A DNA stretch of 64,000 nt from Rugalucina vietnamica (Eukaryota; Mollusca; Bivalvia; Lucinida; Lucinidae), in assembly GCA_964017185.1 (NCBI GenBank), contig OZ024878.1, positions 5,022,151 to 5,086,150 on the forward strand, in the 5' to 3' direction. Each line of letters opens with the position of its first letter. The stretch's first letter is position 1. The position numbers and the translations under genes are program-made. This document shows positions 54,901 through 57,026 of the stretch, in pieces. The notes under the pieces were generated by a model. It did no database searches and was not told the origin of the DNA. It saw only the letters and a list, made by a program, of their open reading frames with translations.

Positions 54901-55966
54901 CGCGGTAACCCCGAAGCTGATCAGCGCCTTTGTTTTTGCTACTCAGAAAGTACAATCCCTCTTCTTCTTAAATCTGAAATTTCAAGCTTCTAGCCTTCTT
55001 CTGTGGCTGTAAAACCCGGTTTATATGTCGGACCTGTTAAAAAACTATATTGTTGGTTTTCTCCAGAGTCGGCTCATATGTAGGAATAACTTCCAATATA
55101 TTTCCAAATTCATTATCAGATCTGTGCATATTTCTTTTAAGTTGCATCAAGAGGCAGTGAGTTGCAGAGTTGTATCCTGGAGAAAGCCACATTTACACCG
55201 CGTGTTGGCTCTTTCCCGACATGACAGAAATATTGTTGACTGGGACGTTAAACCATAATTCAACCCAAGTAGGTCTTTATTGCATAATATTATGAGCCGC
55301 ATTGTGAGAAAACCAGATTTTTGCATATGCAAAAACAAAGGTGCAGATCACTGCAAAGCTGATCAGCACCTTTGTTTTCACTGCACGGACGGTATAACTT
55401 CAGAAGCCTCCGTGGTGCAGTGGTTATGACCTTAGCTGTTGGTGGGACGTTAAACCCCAATCAACCAACCAACTTCTTCCTAAATCCGAAATTTCAATCT
55501 TCTAGCCTGCTTCTGTGACTGTACAGACCGCTTTGTGTCAGACGCAGTCAGAAACACCGAAGACCGGTTTTCTTGCATCACGGCTCATATGATACCAACC
55601 TTATCCCCTTTTTGACACTCTGGAACATCAGCAATGCTCTATTTGGACGTGGAACTTTAGGCACTTTTGGTGATTTCTTCATATGAAAACCACCTCCTGT
55701 CGCTTTACTCGCCGATGACGCTTTCGGATGTGGTGGAAGCACCGGCCCTCCTCGGTGATGCCTGAACGACTCGCCAAGAACAACAGCTGGTGCCCCGCCC
55801 GGGGAACCATCCCTGCTGGCCATGTCTCCTCGGAATGACTGGCTTCGAGTTACGATAATCGCTGATTTTGGTCGACCTCTGTTAACGTCATGGACAGAAT
55901 GTCCGGCTCTAAAGTCATGGCTGCCATTATGGGTTGACAGATCTTTCCTGGTCATCGATGGCAAAT
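24885..55966 (-). CDS. RIPOR: RIPOR/FAM65 family gene, whole locus (18 coding exons found)
   Basis: Family knowledge: RIPOR1-3 (FAM65A-C) are cytoplasmic proteins that bind RhoA-type GTPases and control cell polarity and the cytoskeleton. In the sequence, 18 minus-strand exons splice in frame into about 948 codons; human RIPOR2 is roughly 1,070. Family landmarks appear in order: RSQSF near residue 37; ERYLKRLEFHLSK (about 157-170) followed by DELHDNY; AGFARLCPGD (about 241-250) opening the C2-like region; SLKLSIIITWNPLD; SRSSSISVSIESALEAFDFL (about 564-585); PTTGNE followed by HLNYC; ACAALAILE; LCQSDT and LLSLG at the end. The residues after LLSLG, about 30 in the vertebrate protein, were not found. 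Which vertebrate paralogue is closest cannot be decided here; a single pre-duplication invertebrate gene is likely. Confidence 0.93.
25170..25426 (-). mobile_element. MITE-A, GT target duplication, extended stem
   Basis: The hairpin top carries a tandem CTTTGCGGTTACCGCAAAG doublet, i.e. two stacked small hairpins. Confidence 0.9.
25829..26018 (-). mobile_element. pogo/Tigger-like MITE, reverse copy beside exon 17
   Basis: ACAGTAAAACCTCATTATAA to TATAAAGAGGTTGGACTGTA. It lies 27 bp from the exon 17 donor. Confidence 0.85.
26046..26176 (-). CDS. RIPOR: RIPOR exon 17 (ARM-like region)
   Basis: 131 bp, acceptor ttttcag and donor AGAG|gtaata, phase 1 to 0, residues 874-917. It encodes SYLNLIQRKKENRDKAMVVY, then VEGLEDRLPELRAGACAALA and ILE. 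This matches vertebrate AAASKNQHFREKALLYYCEA and LQKAACLALKILE. A complete pogo/Tigger-like MITE (25829-26018) ends 27 bp beyond the donor. Confidence 0.93.
26626..26775 (-). CDS. RIPOR: RIPOR exon 16 (ARM-like region)
   Basis: 150 bp, acceptor tatttcag and donor ACCA|gtaagc, phase 1 to 1, residues 824-873. It encodes KLIEKFTSGNPDVIIKAILM, then LPSPPCLKVLGILLISPDKE. Compare vertebrate LAPSNLLAQQEVLRTLALLL and TREDNEVSEAV. Paired helices with Leu/Ile spacing fit the ARM-like C-terminus. Confidence 0.9.
26831..27049 (-). mobile_element. MITE-A, degraded left end
   Basis: GCCTTGACGCAAGAAAATGG to ATGCGGCTCA. The short arm has lost its AAAACC segment. Confidence 0.8.
27371..27520 (-). CDS. RIPOR: RIPOR exon 15 (ARM-like region)
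   Basis: 150 bp, acceptor catttcag and donor GAAA|gtaagt, phase 1 to 1, residues 774-823. It encodes CKHIITRVLDISDYDIEKSR, then FVMTLHQFMMYFTEEGGLKH, corresponding to vertebrate TLVSQILDRAEPLL and VVTVFQYYSYFTSHGVSDLE. The reading frame runs on without a stop past the donor, so the donor is chosen by phase and consensus. Confidence 0.92.
27621..27841. mobile_element. MITE-B, complete copy
   Basis: CTCCGAGGTTATAAAACTTG to CAGTTTTATAACCTCG, in the RIPOR exon 14-15 intron. Confidence 0.86.
27915..28168 (-). mobile_element. MITE-A, TT target duplication
   Basis: The hairpin top is CTGTGCAGTTACTGCACGTA, then ACTGCACAG, with an extra repeat in the loop. Confidence 0.84.
28468..28741 (+). mobile_element. 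Family 4 palindromic repeat
   Basis: Complete. The middle hairpin contains a short tandem GCCTCTAACGTGTTCTAACG. Confidence 0.82.
28893..28914. repeat. Poly-C tract
   Basis: CTCCCCCCCCCCCCTCCCCCC-type run, simple sequence. Confidence 0.9.
29058..29137 (-). repeat. SINE-2 tail fragment
   Basis: GTCAACAATTTTTCATTTGT and GAACCAGTACTATTGGAAG. Truncated where MITE-B begins at 29138. Confidence 0.6.
29138..29361. mobile_element. MITE-B, complete copy
   Basis: GCCCTGAGGTTATAAAACAT to TGTTTTATAACCTCAGG; the two ends share the CTGAGG variant. Confidence 0.87.
29478..29714 (+). mobile_element. MITE-A, AA target duplication, beside exon 14
   Basis: The stem is mixed: CAGCTTCGCAG on the left faces CTGCACAGCTG, an uncompensated case. 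Confidence 0.88.
29739..29897 (-). CDS. RIPOR: RIPOR exon 14 (helical C-terminal region)
   Basis: 159 bp, acceptor ctttttcag and donor ATAG|gtttgt, residues 721-773. It encodes SLREFWVKCTDQHQLYIHPD, then RLLSALEQKHGAIIAEKHQV, matching vertebrate LSLLSFWTKCCSPVGVYHSP and DRVMKQLEASFARTVNKEYP. The FW-KC core is diagnostic. MITE-A copy 29478-29714 ends 24 bp after the donor. Confidence 0.93.
29950..30130 (-). mobile_element. pogo/Tigger-like MITE, diverged
   Basis: CACCTCAACCTCTTTATAAC to GTAATGAACCGTGTTGTAAAC. Confidence 0.65.
30318..30533 (-). mobile_element. Family 4 palindromic repeat, reverse partner
   Basis: CATTACGAAAACTTGCCTAT to GGGGTTTAAGAGTGTATTC. The middle hairpin is partly deleted. 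Confidence 0.78.
30536..30797 (+). mobile_element. Family 4 palindromic repeat, forward partner
   Basis: Complete, with perfect GTTAGAGCCGCCTCACCGAG / GGCGGTTCTAACG hairpin. Arranged back to back with 30318-30533. Confidence 0.83.
30958..31087 (-). CDS. RIPOR: RIPOR exon 13 (helical C-terminal region)
   Basis: 130 bp, acceptor cgtacag and donor TCTG|gtatgt, phase 0 to 1, residues 678-720. It encodes NLGTFGPLKCREIYALDKL, then QKQTDVIESLVTIAKSG. This corresponds to vertebrate SKTPFVARNLLEKLSRQ and IQVMEKLAAVSD. A MITE-A copy starts 24 bp upstream of its acceptor. Confidence 0.92.
31112..31352 (-). mobile_element. MITE-A, TA target duplication, beside exon 13 acceptor
   Basis: Starts 24 bp upstream of the exon 13 acceptor, so the polypyrimidine tract lies between exon and MITE. 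Confidence 0.88.
31627..31795 (+). mobile_element. MITE-A, left half lost, beside exon 12 donor
   Basis: CAGCTGATCCGCCCCTTTAT to GTCAGTGCACAGGGCT, ending about 11 bp from the exon 12 border. Confidence 0.75.
31807..32023 (-). CDS. RIPOR: RIPOR exon 12
   Basis: 217 bp, acceptor atttacag and donor CGAT|gtaagt, residues 605-677. It contains TGDSGIESLAQRLSEDTQ, then SSPVPPTTGNEQVDQSL and MYHLNYCERLLD. These match vertebrate LSEALTEDTGVGTS, GSPLPLTTGNESLDITIV and RHLQYCTQLV. It begins the C-terminal helical part. The preceding intron, 4.4 kb, carries the nested hairpin-ended elements. A MITE-A remnant ends about 11 bp after the donor. Confidence 0.95.
32323..32529 (-). mobile_element. MITE-A, hairpin shortened
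   Basis: GCGAAAACAAAGGCCCTGATCAGGGCTTTG: the hairpin top is deleted but the remainder still pairs perfectly. Confidence 0.86.
32540..32605 (-). repeat. SINE-2 tail fragment
   Basis: Minus strand GTTAACTGGGATGTTGAAC. No head. Confidence 0.6.
32741..32988 (-). mobile_element. SINE-1, near-complete
   Basis: The head GGCGGCCCCCGTGGCTGAGT is intact on the minus strand; the B-box GGTTTGCGCCTCG is weakened. Confidence 0.85.
33160..36370 (+). mobile_element. Hairpin-ended element (family 6), outer copy B
   Basis: CCAGAGGACCAATGGTCCTG at the start, GGCTCAGGTGAGCT at the end. Its body is interrupted after CTAAGCAGTTTCTGAGAA by inner copy C and resumes AAAAAGCTGTTTGAATATTA at 35353. Without the inner copy it is about 1.53 kb. 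Confidence 0.85.
33675..35352 (+). mobile_element. Hairpin-ended element (family 6), inner copy C
   Basis: CCAGAGGACCATTGGTCCTG to GGCTCAGGTGAGCT. It has three tandem body units with TGACCTTGCCGTAAAATAGG, GTGGCGGCCATCTTGGTCAT, GATTGGCCAAGCGGTTTCAG, then a GGACGACGGACGGACG tract (35243-35300). Confidence 0.87.
36472..36602 (-). CDS. RIPOR: RIPOR exon 11 (SRSSS / ESALEAFDFL motif)
   Basis: 131 bp, acceptor cctttcag and donor ACAGG|gtaaga. It encodes residues 562-604: KHSRSSSRSSSISVSIESAL, EAFDFLDTEEG, then an acidic/proline tail. Vertebrate RIPORs have [22 protein letters not shown] at this point, a very specific match. The last two bases GG are completed by C of exon 12. Confidence 0.95.
36685..36923 (-). 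mobile_element. MITE-A
   Basis: The left end is diverged (TGAGTTTTGACGCGAGG). Stem CAGCTTCGCAGTTACTGCGA is perfect. Confidence 0.86.
37088..37318 (-). mobile_element. MITE-A, left end lost
   Basis: CATATGAGAAAACCAACAAT to ACCGATGCGGCAGCTCA. Confidence 0.82.
37442..37981 (-). CDS. RIPOR: RIPOR exon 10 (Ser/Pro-rich linker plus helix)
   Basis: The largest exon: 540 bp, 180 codons, phase 0 to 0, acceptor ctttttcag and donor TAGA|gtaagt. Residues 382-561. The first roughly 130 residues are low in order and rich in Ser, Pro, Gln, Tyr and His, including YLPGGYHSSPYLPGD and a TQQQQT run, as expected for the poorly conserved middle of RIPORs. The end, LHSLRSALEDYHGQYTELQ followed by LEELLRTIEKL, matches vertebrate FNGLLLALEPHKEQYKEFQ and LNQEVMNLDDIL. 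Confidence 0.94.
38250..38358 (-). CDS. RIPOR: RIPOR exon 9
   Basis: 109 bp, acceptor gtttcag and donor ATAT|gtgagt. The first T completes Asn of ITWN. It encodes PLDGMDESVAFVEPAM, then GTPRRRPVSVIALNGEY (residues 345-381). The PRRRPVSVI stretch corresponds to PRRLSVLSAL in vertebrates, after the C2-like region. It ends in phase 0. Confidence 0.9.
38651..39205. mobile_element. Possible TIR element with CAGGCCTAGAAA ends
   Basis: CAGGCCTAGAAATTTTTCTG at the left is the approximate inverse of GATTTTTCTAGACCTGGGC at the right. Just inside, CTCGTCCTGTGGGGCGAG matches the inverse of TCGTCCTGTCGGGCGAGCC-type words. More C+G-rich than flanks. It lies in the exon 8-9 intron just upstream of exon 9. 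Single copy in the window. Confidence 0.55.
39474..39650 (-). mobile_element. SINE-2
   Basis: The minus strand ends GTTGACTGGGATGTTAAACC; the head near 39600-39650 (TAGTGGTAGATTACTTGACC) is A-box-like. It lies 3' of the exon 8 duplicate in the gene's direction. Confidence 0.75.
39696..39771 (-). pseudogene. Partial decayed duplicate of RIPOR exon 8
   Basis: About 75 bp align base for base with the 3' half of exon 8, with roughly a dozen substitutions. The same-frame reading is LFSANCQLMTVSIDVN, then RSLKLSIIS, against LFSANPQLMTVSINVN and GSLKLSIII. The donor gtatgt at the 3' end is retained. The 5' half of the exon and its acceptor are absent; in their place is the truncated end of a pogo/Tigger-like MITE (from about 39790). 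It lies about 570 bp downstream of the true exon, in the exon 8-9 intron. It looks like an exon-duplication relic. Rescue as an alternative exon would need a new acceptor, which I do not see. Confidence 0.85.
39790..40197 (-). mobile_element. pogo/Tigger-like MITE interrupted by a MITE-A
   Basis: AACGCTATCTTTGGGGTC to ATGCCTGTATTATA on the left of the MITE-A, CGAAAACCGCATTATAATGA on its right. The low-coordinate terminus is missing where it meets the exon 8 duplicate. Confidence 0.78.
39919..40161 (+). mobile_element. MITE-A nested in a pogo/Tigger-like MITE
   Basis: TGAGTCGCGACGCGAGAAAA to CTCTCGTGTCGTGGCTCA. Stem CAGCTGTGCAGTTACTGCGC, nearly perfect. Confidence 0.88.
40240..40325 (-). mobile_element. 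SINE-2 tail, adjacent to exon 8
   Basis: Minus strand GTTGACGCGGACATTAAATC. It lies between exon 8's donor and the nested MITEs. Confidence 0.65.
40339..40484 (-). CDS. RIPOR: RIPOR exon 8 (C2-like region)
   Basis: 146 bp, acceptor cattgcag and donor GGAA|gtatgt, residues 297-344 plus two bases. It encodes GVELRAFKSVVLGQKSCEI, then KDLFSANPQLMTVSINVNG and SLKLSIIITW. This matches vertebrate GSVTCETKELFAARPQVVAV and GTIKLNLEITW. The split codon AA|T joins exon 9 to read ITWNPLD. A partial decayed copy lies at 39696-39771. Confidence 0.94.
41039..41208 (-). CDS. RIPOR: RIPOR exon 7 (start of C2-like region)
   Basis: 170 bp, acceptor attttcag and donor AAAG|gtgaga. It encodes residues 240-296, opening GMAGFARLCPGDVFEV (vertebrate GLAGFARLCPGDQYEI), then TQKWKTKGRVE and FKAVVGDIINIK. 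The beta-strand pattern and the conserved LCPGD motif place it in the C2-like domain typical of the family. It ends in phase 0. Confidence 0.96.
41536..41726 (+). mobile_element. pogo/Tigger-like MITE, complete copy
   Basis: TACAGTTCAACCTCATTATA to GTTATAATGAGGTTGACCTGTA. Very close to the 12413 copy. Confidence 0.88.
41794..42011 (+). mobile_element. MITE-A, AA target duplication, beside exon 6 donor
   Basis: The hairpin top is deleted (GATCAGCTTTCAGCGCC). The right end GTTTTTCCACAAGGTGGCTC is diverged from the left. Confidence 0.87.
42043..42201 (-). CDS. RIPOR: RIPOR exon 6
   Basis: 159 bp, acceptor tttctag and donor AAAG|gtattt, phase 1 in and 1 out. It encodes residues 187-239: HQAYVTSPGNQ, then YGYKECTQTMCQIEAQLENM and GTFNCKLK. 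These match vertebrate KQAFATSP, FKEYTENMCTIEVELENLLGEF and SIKMKG. It continues the helical region up to the C2-like domain. MITE-A copy 41794-42011 ends about 31 bp after the donor. Confidence 0.95.
42482..42955 (+). mobile_element. Family 4 repeat in two pieces
   Basis: 42482-42547 is the GTATACCCC end; 42755-42955 resumes CATGGTTTTCTTTGTTTTGC and CAAAACATAGATTGTGGGTA. The 200 bp between are unassigned. Confidence 0.65.
43135..43372 (-). mobile_element. SINE-1, near-complete
   Basis: Minus-strand head CCCCCGTGGCCGAACAGTTA, B-box GGGTTCGAACCCCGCACTGG. Confidence 0.87.
43602..43823 (+). mobile_element. MITE-A, TA target duplication
   Basis: The left arm of the hairpin is replaced by AAATGTACTTAAGTTTACAT. 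Right arm and long arm normal. Confidence 0.83.
43838..43995 (+). mobile_element. SINE-2, forward copy
   Basis: GGGGTGGCTCAGTGGTAGAG (A box) and GTGAGGGTTCAAACTCTACT (B box), ending GAAATATTGTTGACTGGATG, TTAAGC. The best preserved SINE-2 head in the window. Confidence 0.85.
44005..44241 (-). mobile_element. MITE-A, AA target duplication
   Basis: TGAGCCGCGACGCGAGAAAA to TTTTCTCACGATGCGGCTCA. Stem CAGCTTCACGGTTACCACAA: one uncompensated pair. Confidence 0.9.
44245..44755. other. Unassigned intronic interval with a 126-codon frame
   Basis: A plus-strand frame (44358-44738) stays open but is rich in Phe, Ile and Asn and shows no motif or splice context. It lies in the RIPOR exon 5-6 intron. Not called as a gene. 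Confidence 0.4.
44756..44945 (-). mobile_element. SINE-1, head truncated
   Basis: The tail TTTTTCATTCAGTTTTATGT is present; it stops after the B-box region GTGTGGGTCTGAGCCCCAC. Confidence 0.78.
45195..45470 (+). mobile_element. Family 4 palindromic repeat
   Basis: CATCCGTAAAACATGTCCTT to GGGCAAGTTTTCGTAATG. Confidence 0.78.
45783..46019 (-). mobile_element. MITE-A, beside exon 5 donor
   Basis: TGAGCCATGACTCGAGAAAA to TTCTCATGATGTAGCTCA. Stem AGCTGCACAGTTACTGCACAGCT. Confidence 0.87.
46050..46098 (-). CDS. RIPOR: RIPOR exon 5
   Basis: 49 bp, acceptor tttttcag and donor GAAG|gtaggg. It encodes LDELHDNYLLQQKMRE plus one base of Gly, matching vertebrate VDELYEAYCIQRRLQDG (residues 171-187). 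The donor lies about 31 bp from the end of MITE-A copy 45783-46019. Confidence 0.91.
46371..46607 (+). mobile_element. MITE-A, AA target duplication
   Basis: TGAGCCGCCCCATGGGAAAA to TTTTCCCACGATGTGGCTCA. Stem CAGCTTCGCAGTAACTGCAA. Confidence 0.9.
46626..46801 (+). mobile_element. SINE-1, body shortened
   Basis: GATGGCTCCCGTGGTTAAGA, GGTGTGGGTTCGAGCCCCAC, tail GACGTTAAACAGAATAAAAA. The family 6 element is inserted in its A-rich tail. Confidence 0.85.
46802..48337 (+). mobile_element. Hairpin-ended element (family 6), copy D
   Basis: CCAGAGGACCAATGGTCCTG to GGCTCAGGTGAGCT, 1536 bp. Three body units begin near 46850, 47310 and 47765 with GAATATTATGG-AATATACATG. The GGACGGACGGACGACGG tract is at 48232-48290. 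Confidence 0.87.
48429..48482 (-). CDS. RIPOR: RIPOR exon 4 (coiled-coil core)
   Basis: 54 bp, phase 0 to 0, acceptor cttccag and donor AAAG|gtaaaa. It encodes QIKSAERYLKRLEFHLSK (residues 153-170), one of the best conserved RIPOR segments (vertebrate QIKTIERYMRRLEFHISK) in the N-terminal helical Rho-binding region. A truncated MITE-A starts 36 bp upstream of its acceptor. Confidence 0.93.
48518..48606 (-). mobile_element. MITE-A, truncated, near exon 4 acceptor
   Basis: Only the outer long arm (TGAGCCGTGACACGAGAAAT to GAAGCTAGAAGCTTA). It stops at the start of the tandem array. Confidence 0.8.
48608..50010 (+). repeat. ~125-bp tandem array with AGGTCAnnnTGACCT palindromes
   Basis: About ten units, each with GATATAAGGCAAAATCACTG, AACCGTGAAATTAGGTCA, GTGACCTATAAGTAT and GGGTCAAAGGTC. 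Perfect AGGTCAnnnTGACCT occurs at 48989, 49242, 49370, 49489, 49745 and 49865; 49116 has one mismatch. GGGTCAAAGGTC/AGGTCAAAGGTC occurs at about 49269, 49516 and 49642. It lies in the RIPOR exon 3-4 intron. Confidence 0.88.
50100..50770 (+). repeat. ~170-bp tandem repeat, four units
   Basis: Units begin GTTCTAGATTTTAACCTCTA then GCCCCACCCCC (near 50115, 50273, 50450, 50620) and contain GATCTGATGCCATGGAATGA and GTCAAGATATGGACTTCTAG. Together with the preceding array it probably forms one composite repeat (48608-50770). Confidence 0.85.
50870..51035 (+). mobile_element. MITE-A, right half
   Basis: CATCTTTGGTTTCACTACAT to CGTGTCGCCGCTCA; the left half is lost at the junction with the 170-bp array. 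Confidence 0.75.
51590..51748 (+). mobile_element. MITE-A, heavily degraded
   Basis: GACTATACAGCTGATCGACG, CCTTTGTTTTGACTTCACAG and GACTGGTTTTCTCATGAAGC remain. Confidence 0.6.
51915..52090 (-). mobile_element. SINE-2
   Basis: Minus-strand head CAGAGGCCTATTGGAGTAGT, GGTAGAGCTTTGG, B-box region GCCTGGTTTCAAACC; tail GTTGACTGGGACATGAAAC. Confidence 0.8.
52332..52355 (-). CDS. RIPOR: RIPOR exon 3 (24-nt microexon)
   Basis: Acceptor ctacag, then GGAAAACTTCTTGAAATGG and onward, then donor AAG|gtaatg. The eight codons read GKLLEMDK, phase 0 on both sides. This fits the vertebrate GVLYDLDK immediately before QIKTIERYMRRLEFH. Too short for gene finders; it is supported by the two splice borders, the preserved phase and the residue match. 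Confidence 0.85.
52415..52651 (+). mobile_element. MITE-A, TT target duplication, perfect hairpin
   Basis: CAGCTTCGCGGTAACCGCGA, then AGCTG: a perfect stem. Ends TGAGCCGCATCGTGAGAAAA and TTTTCTCGCGTCGAGGCTCA. Confidence 0.92.
52727..52850 (-). mobile_element. SINE-2, truncated
   Basis: The minus strand ends GTTGACTGTGGCATTAAGCC. The body is rearranged after ACAACATGG. Confidence 0.65.
53056..53291 (-). mobile_element. MITE-A, TA target duplication, perfect hairpin
   Basis: Ends TGAGCCGCCTCGTGGGAAAA and TTTTCCCATGAGGTGGCTCA. Stem CAGCTTCGCGG/CCGCGAAGCTG. Confidence 0.92.
53350..53574 (-). mobile_element. MITE-A, TA target duplication
   Basis: TGAGCCGCAACGCCAGAAAA to TCTCATGACGCGGCTGA. The hairpin top is shortened to CAGCTACTGCACAGCTG. 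Confidence 0.87.
53618..53693 (-). CDS. RIPOR: RIPOR exon 2 (helical Rho-binding region)
   Basis: 76 bp between acceptor tttacag and donor CAG|gtaaat. The first base completes AG|G (Arg) from exon 1. It encodes EFIEATTDD followed by an ISQLKQREAD helix, corresponding to the LDEYLEVHQTELDKL segment of vertebrate RIPORs, residues about 119-144. It ends in phase 0. MITE-A copies sit 43 bp after its donor (53350-53574) and 59 bp before its acceptor (53753-53988). Confidence 0.88.
53753..53988 (+). mobile_element. MITE-A near exon 2 acceptor
   Basis: TGAGCTGCCTCATGAGTAAA to TTTTCTCATGAGACAGCTCA: the variant GAGCTG/CAGCTC is shared by both ends. Confidence 0.9.
54030..54191 (+). mobile_element. 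MITE-A, left half lost, joined to the next copy
   Basis: CTGCACAGCTGATCAGCACC to AATGTTGGTTTCCTCA, running straight into the following copy. Confidence 0.75.
54192..54390 (+). mobile_element. MITE-A, outer left end lost
   Basis: Short perfect hairpin CAGCTCCGCGAAGCTG. Right end CCTCATGAAGAAGCTCA. Confidence 0.8.
54839..55076 (+). mobile_element. MITE-A, TA target duplication
   Basis: TGGGCCGCCTCATGAGAAAA to CTCCAGAGTCGGCTCA. Stem CAGCTTCGCGGTAACCCCGA, one mismatch. Confidence 0.88.
55130..55262 (+). mobile_element. SINE-2, head degraded
   Basis: Ends ATGACAGAAATATTGTTGAC, TGGGACGTTAAACC. Confidence 0.72.
55293..55587 (+). mobile_element. MITE-A with a nested SINE, beside exon 1 donor
   Basis: TA target duplication. 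TGAGCCGCATTGTGAGAAAA to TTCTTGCATCACGGCTCA. Interrupted at ATAACTT by the 70-bp SINE. Confidence 0.9.
55401..55470 (+). mobile_element. Short SINE with AACTT target duplication
   Basis: CAGAAGCCTCCGTGGTGCAG, TGGTTATGACCTTAG (A-box-like), then GGTGGGACGTTAAACC and a CAACCAACC tail. AACTT on both sides (55396-55400, 55471-55475). The B box is missing, so it is an internally deleted copy. Confidence 0.87.
55600..55966 (-). CDS. RIPOR: RIPOR exon 1 (N-terminal, candidate start at 55955)
   Basis: The acceptor ctgctttcag ends at 55967 and the donor AAG|gttggt begins at 55599. The exon has an in-frame ATG at 55955-55953, giving 118 codons plus two bases. It contains RSQSFRGD (residues 37-44), matching the conserved RSQSF motif near the start of vertebrate RIPORs, a basic Lys/Pro-rich stretch (about 93-105), and RALLMFQSVKKGI (106-118), which corresponds to the VYRALKNG segment. 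Because a good acceptor precedes the ATG, a further upstream exon is likely. It may be only 5' untranslated, or it may supply one coding base. MITE-A copy 55293-55587 ends 12 bp inside the intron after the donor. Confidence 0.88.
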
Positions 55967-55989
55967 CTGAAAGCAGACAATCAAAATGT

Positions 55990-56120
55990 TTGTTTTGTTG
56001 CTTTTTAAGGTCCACGTCAACATTTTCAGTCAAGTTGGGACGGAGCCAGCGCTTCCTGGGCGAAAACCTGTACCGCTTCCTGGGCATTAACCTGTAGTAT
56101 GGGGAGTAAATGTGTCTTGC
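55990..56120 (-). mobile_element. SINE-2 upstream of RIPOR exon 1
   Basis: CAACATTTTCAGTCAAGTTG, GGACGGAGCCAGCGCTTCCT; a CGCTTCCTGGGC segment is tandemly repeated. It begins about 24 bp upstream of the exon 1 acceptor. Confidence 0.7.
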
Positions 56121-56349
56121 TCACCAGAAAAACATTACCATGAAAAGTATACCCCCTTTAACCCCAAGTTCATATAGTAAAACTGGGGTTTACAGGGCTA
56201 CAGCACCTCATCAGTTGAAAAGTATCACAGAAAGCCTTACTGGAGTAGGCTTTTACCTTGATTTCTTGCCTGAAAAGCAAATAATGTCTTGTGAACATAA
56301 TTTCAAAATATATAAAAACAAAGTTCTCTTGAAGCCTATTTTTTCCAAA

Positions 56350-56500
56350 CTTACCAGAGATATATTTTAACTGTAATCCCTTTTACAACCAAATTTTTTA
56401 TCAAAACTTACCAGAGCTATATTTTAACTATAATCCCTTTTACAACCAAATATTTTTTCAAAACTTACCAGAGATATATTTTAACTGTAATCCCTTTTAC
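56350..56500. repeat. Short direct repeat, three units of about 60 bp
   Basis: AAACTTACCAGAGATATATT, TTAACTGTAATCCCTTTTAC, AACC recurs at about 56348, 56404 and 56460. Confidence 0.85.
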
Positions 56501-56790
56501 AAACACTATCTAAATGCTTTGTTTTTCCGTATGATATATCTATAACTACTTATTCCAATGAACCTGAATGGTAATGTTTTTATGACTAATCACTAATAAA
56601 TATTTACACTACAGGGATCGATACCCTCGATAGCGAACAAAACAATCCAACATTCGATCTTAATGACTTTTTTTTTTACTACGCATTTTTAAACGATGAG
56701 TATTTTTCCACCAATTCATTCATGATTCAAAACTGCAAAAAGAAAAGAAACATGTGAAATAGAACTTGTTTGGTCACAATTGTATGACTG

Positions 56791-57010
56791 TATAAAAACC
56801 GGTCTTCGGGGTTTCTGACCAGGTCTGACACAAACCGGCACGTACAGTCACAGAAAAGGGCTAGAAACTTGAAATTTCGGATTTAGGAAGAAGAGGAATT
56901 GTACTATCCGAGTAACGAAAACAAAGACGCTGATCATTTGTGCAATTACTGCACAGCTGATCTGCGCCTTTGTTTTCGCATCAGCAAATGTTTTTCTCAT
57001 GACGAGGCAC
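56791..57010 (-). mobile_element. MITE-A, left end lost
   Basis: TATAAAAACCGGTCTTCGGG to CTCATGACGAGGCACA. Flanked by the direct repeat CACAATTGTATGACTGTAT (56776 and 57008), about 18 bp. Confidence 0.83.
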
Positions 57011-57026
57011 AATTGTATGACTGTAT

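Noticed and set aside
55822-56097. 91-codon plus-strand frame
   Set aside because: Antisense to RIPOR exon 1 and an adjoining SINE.
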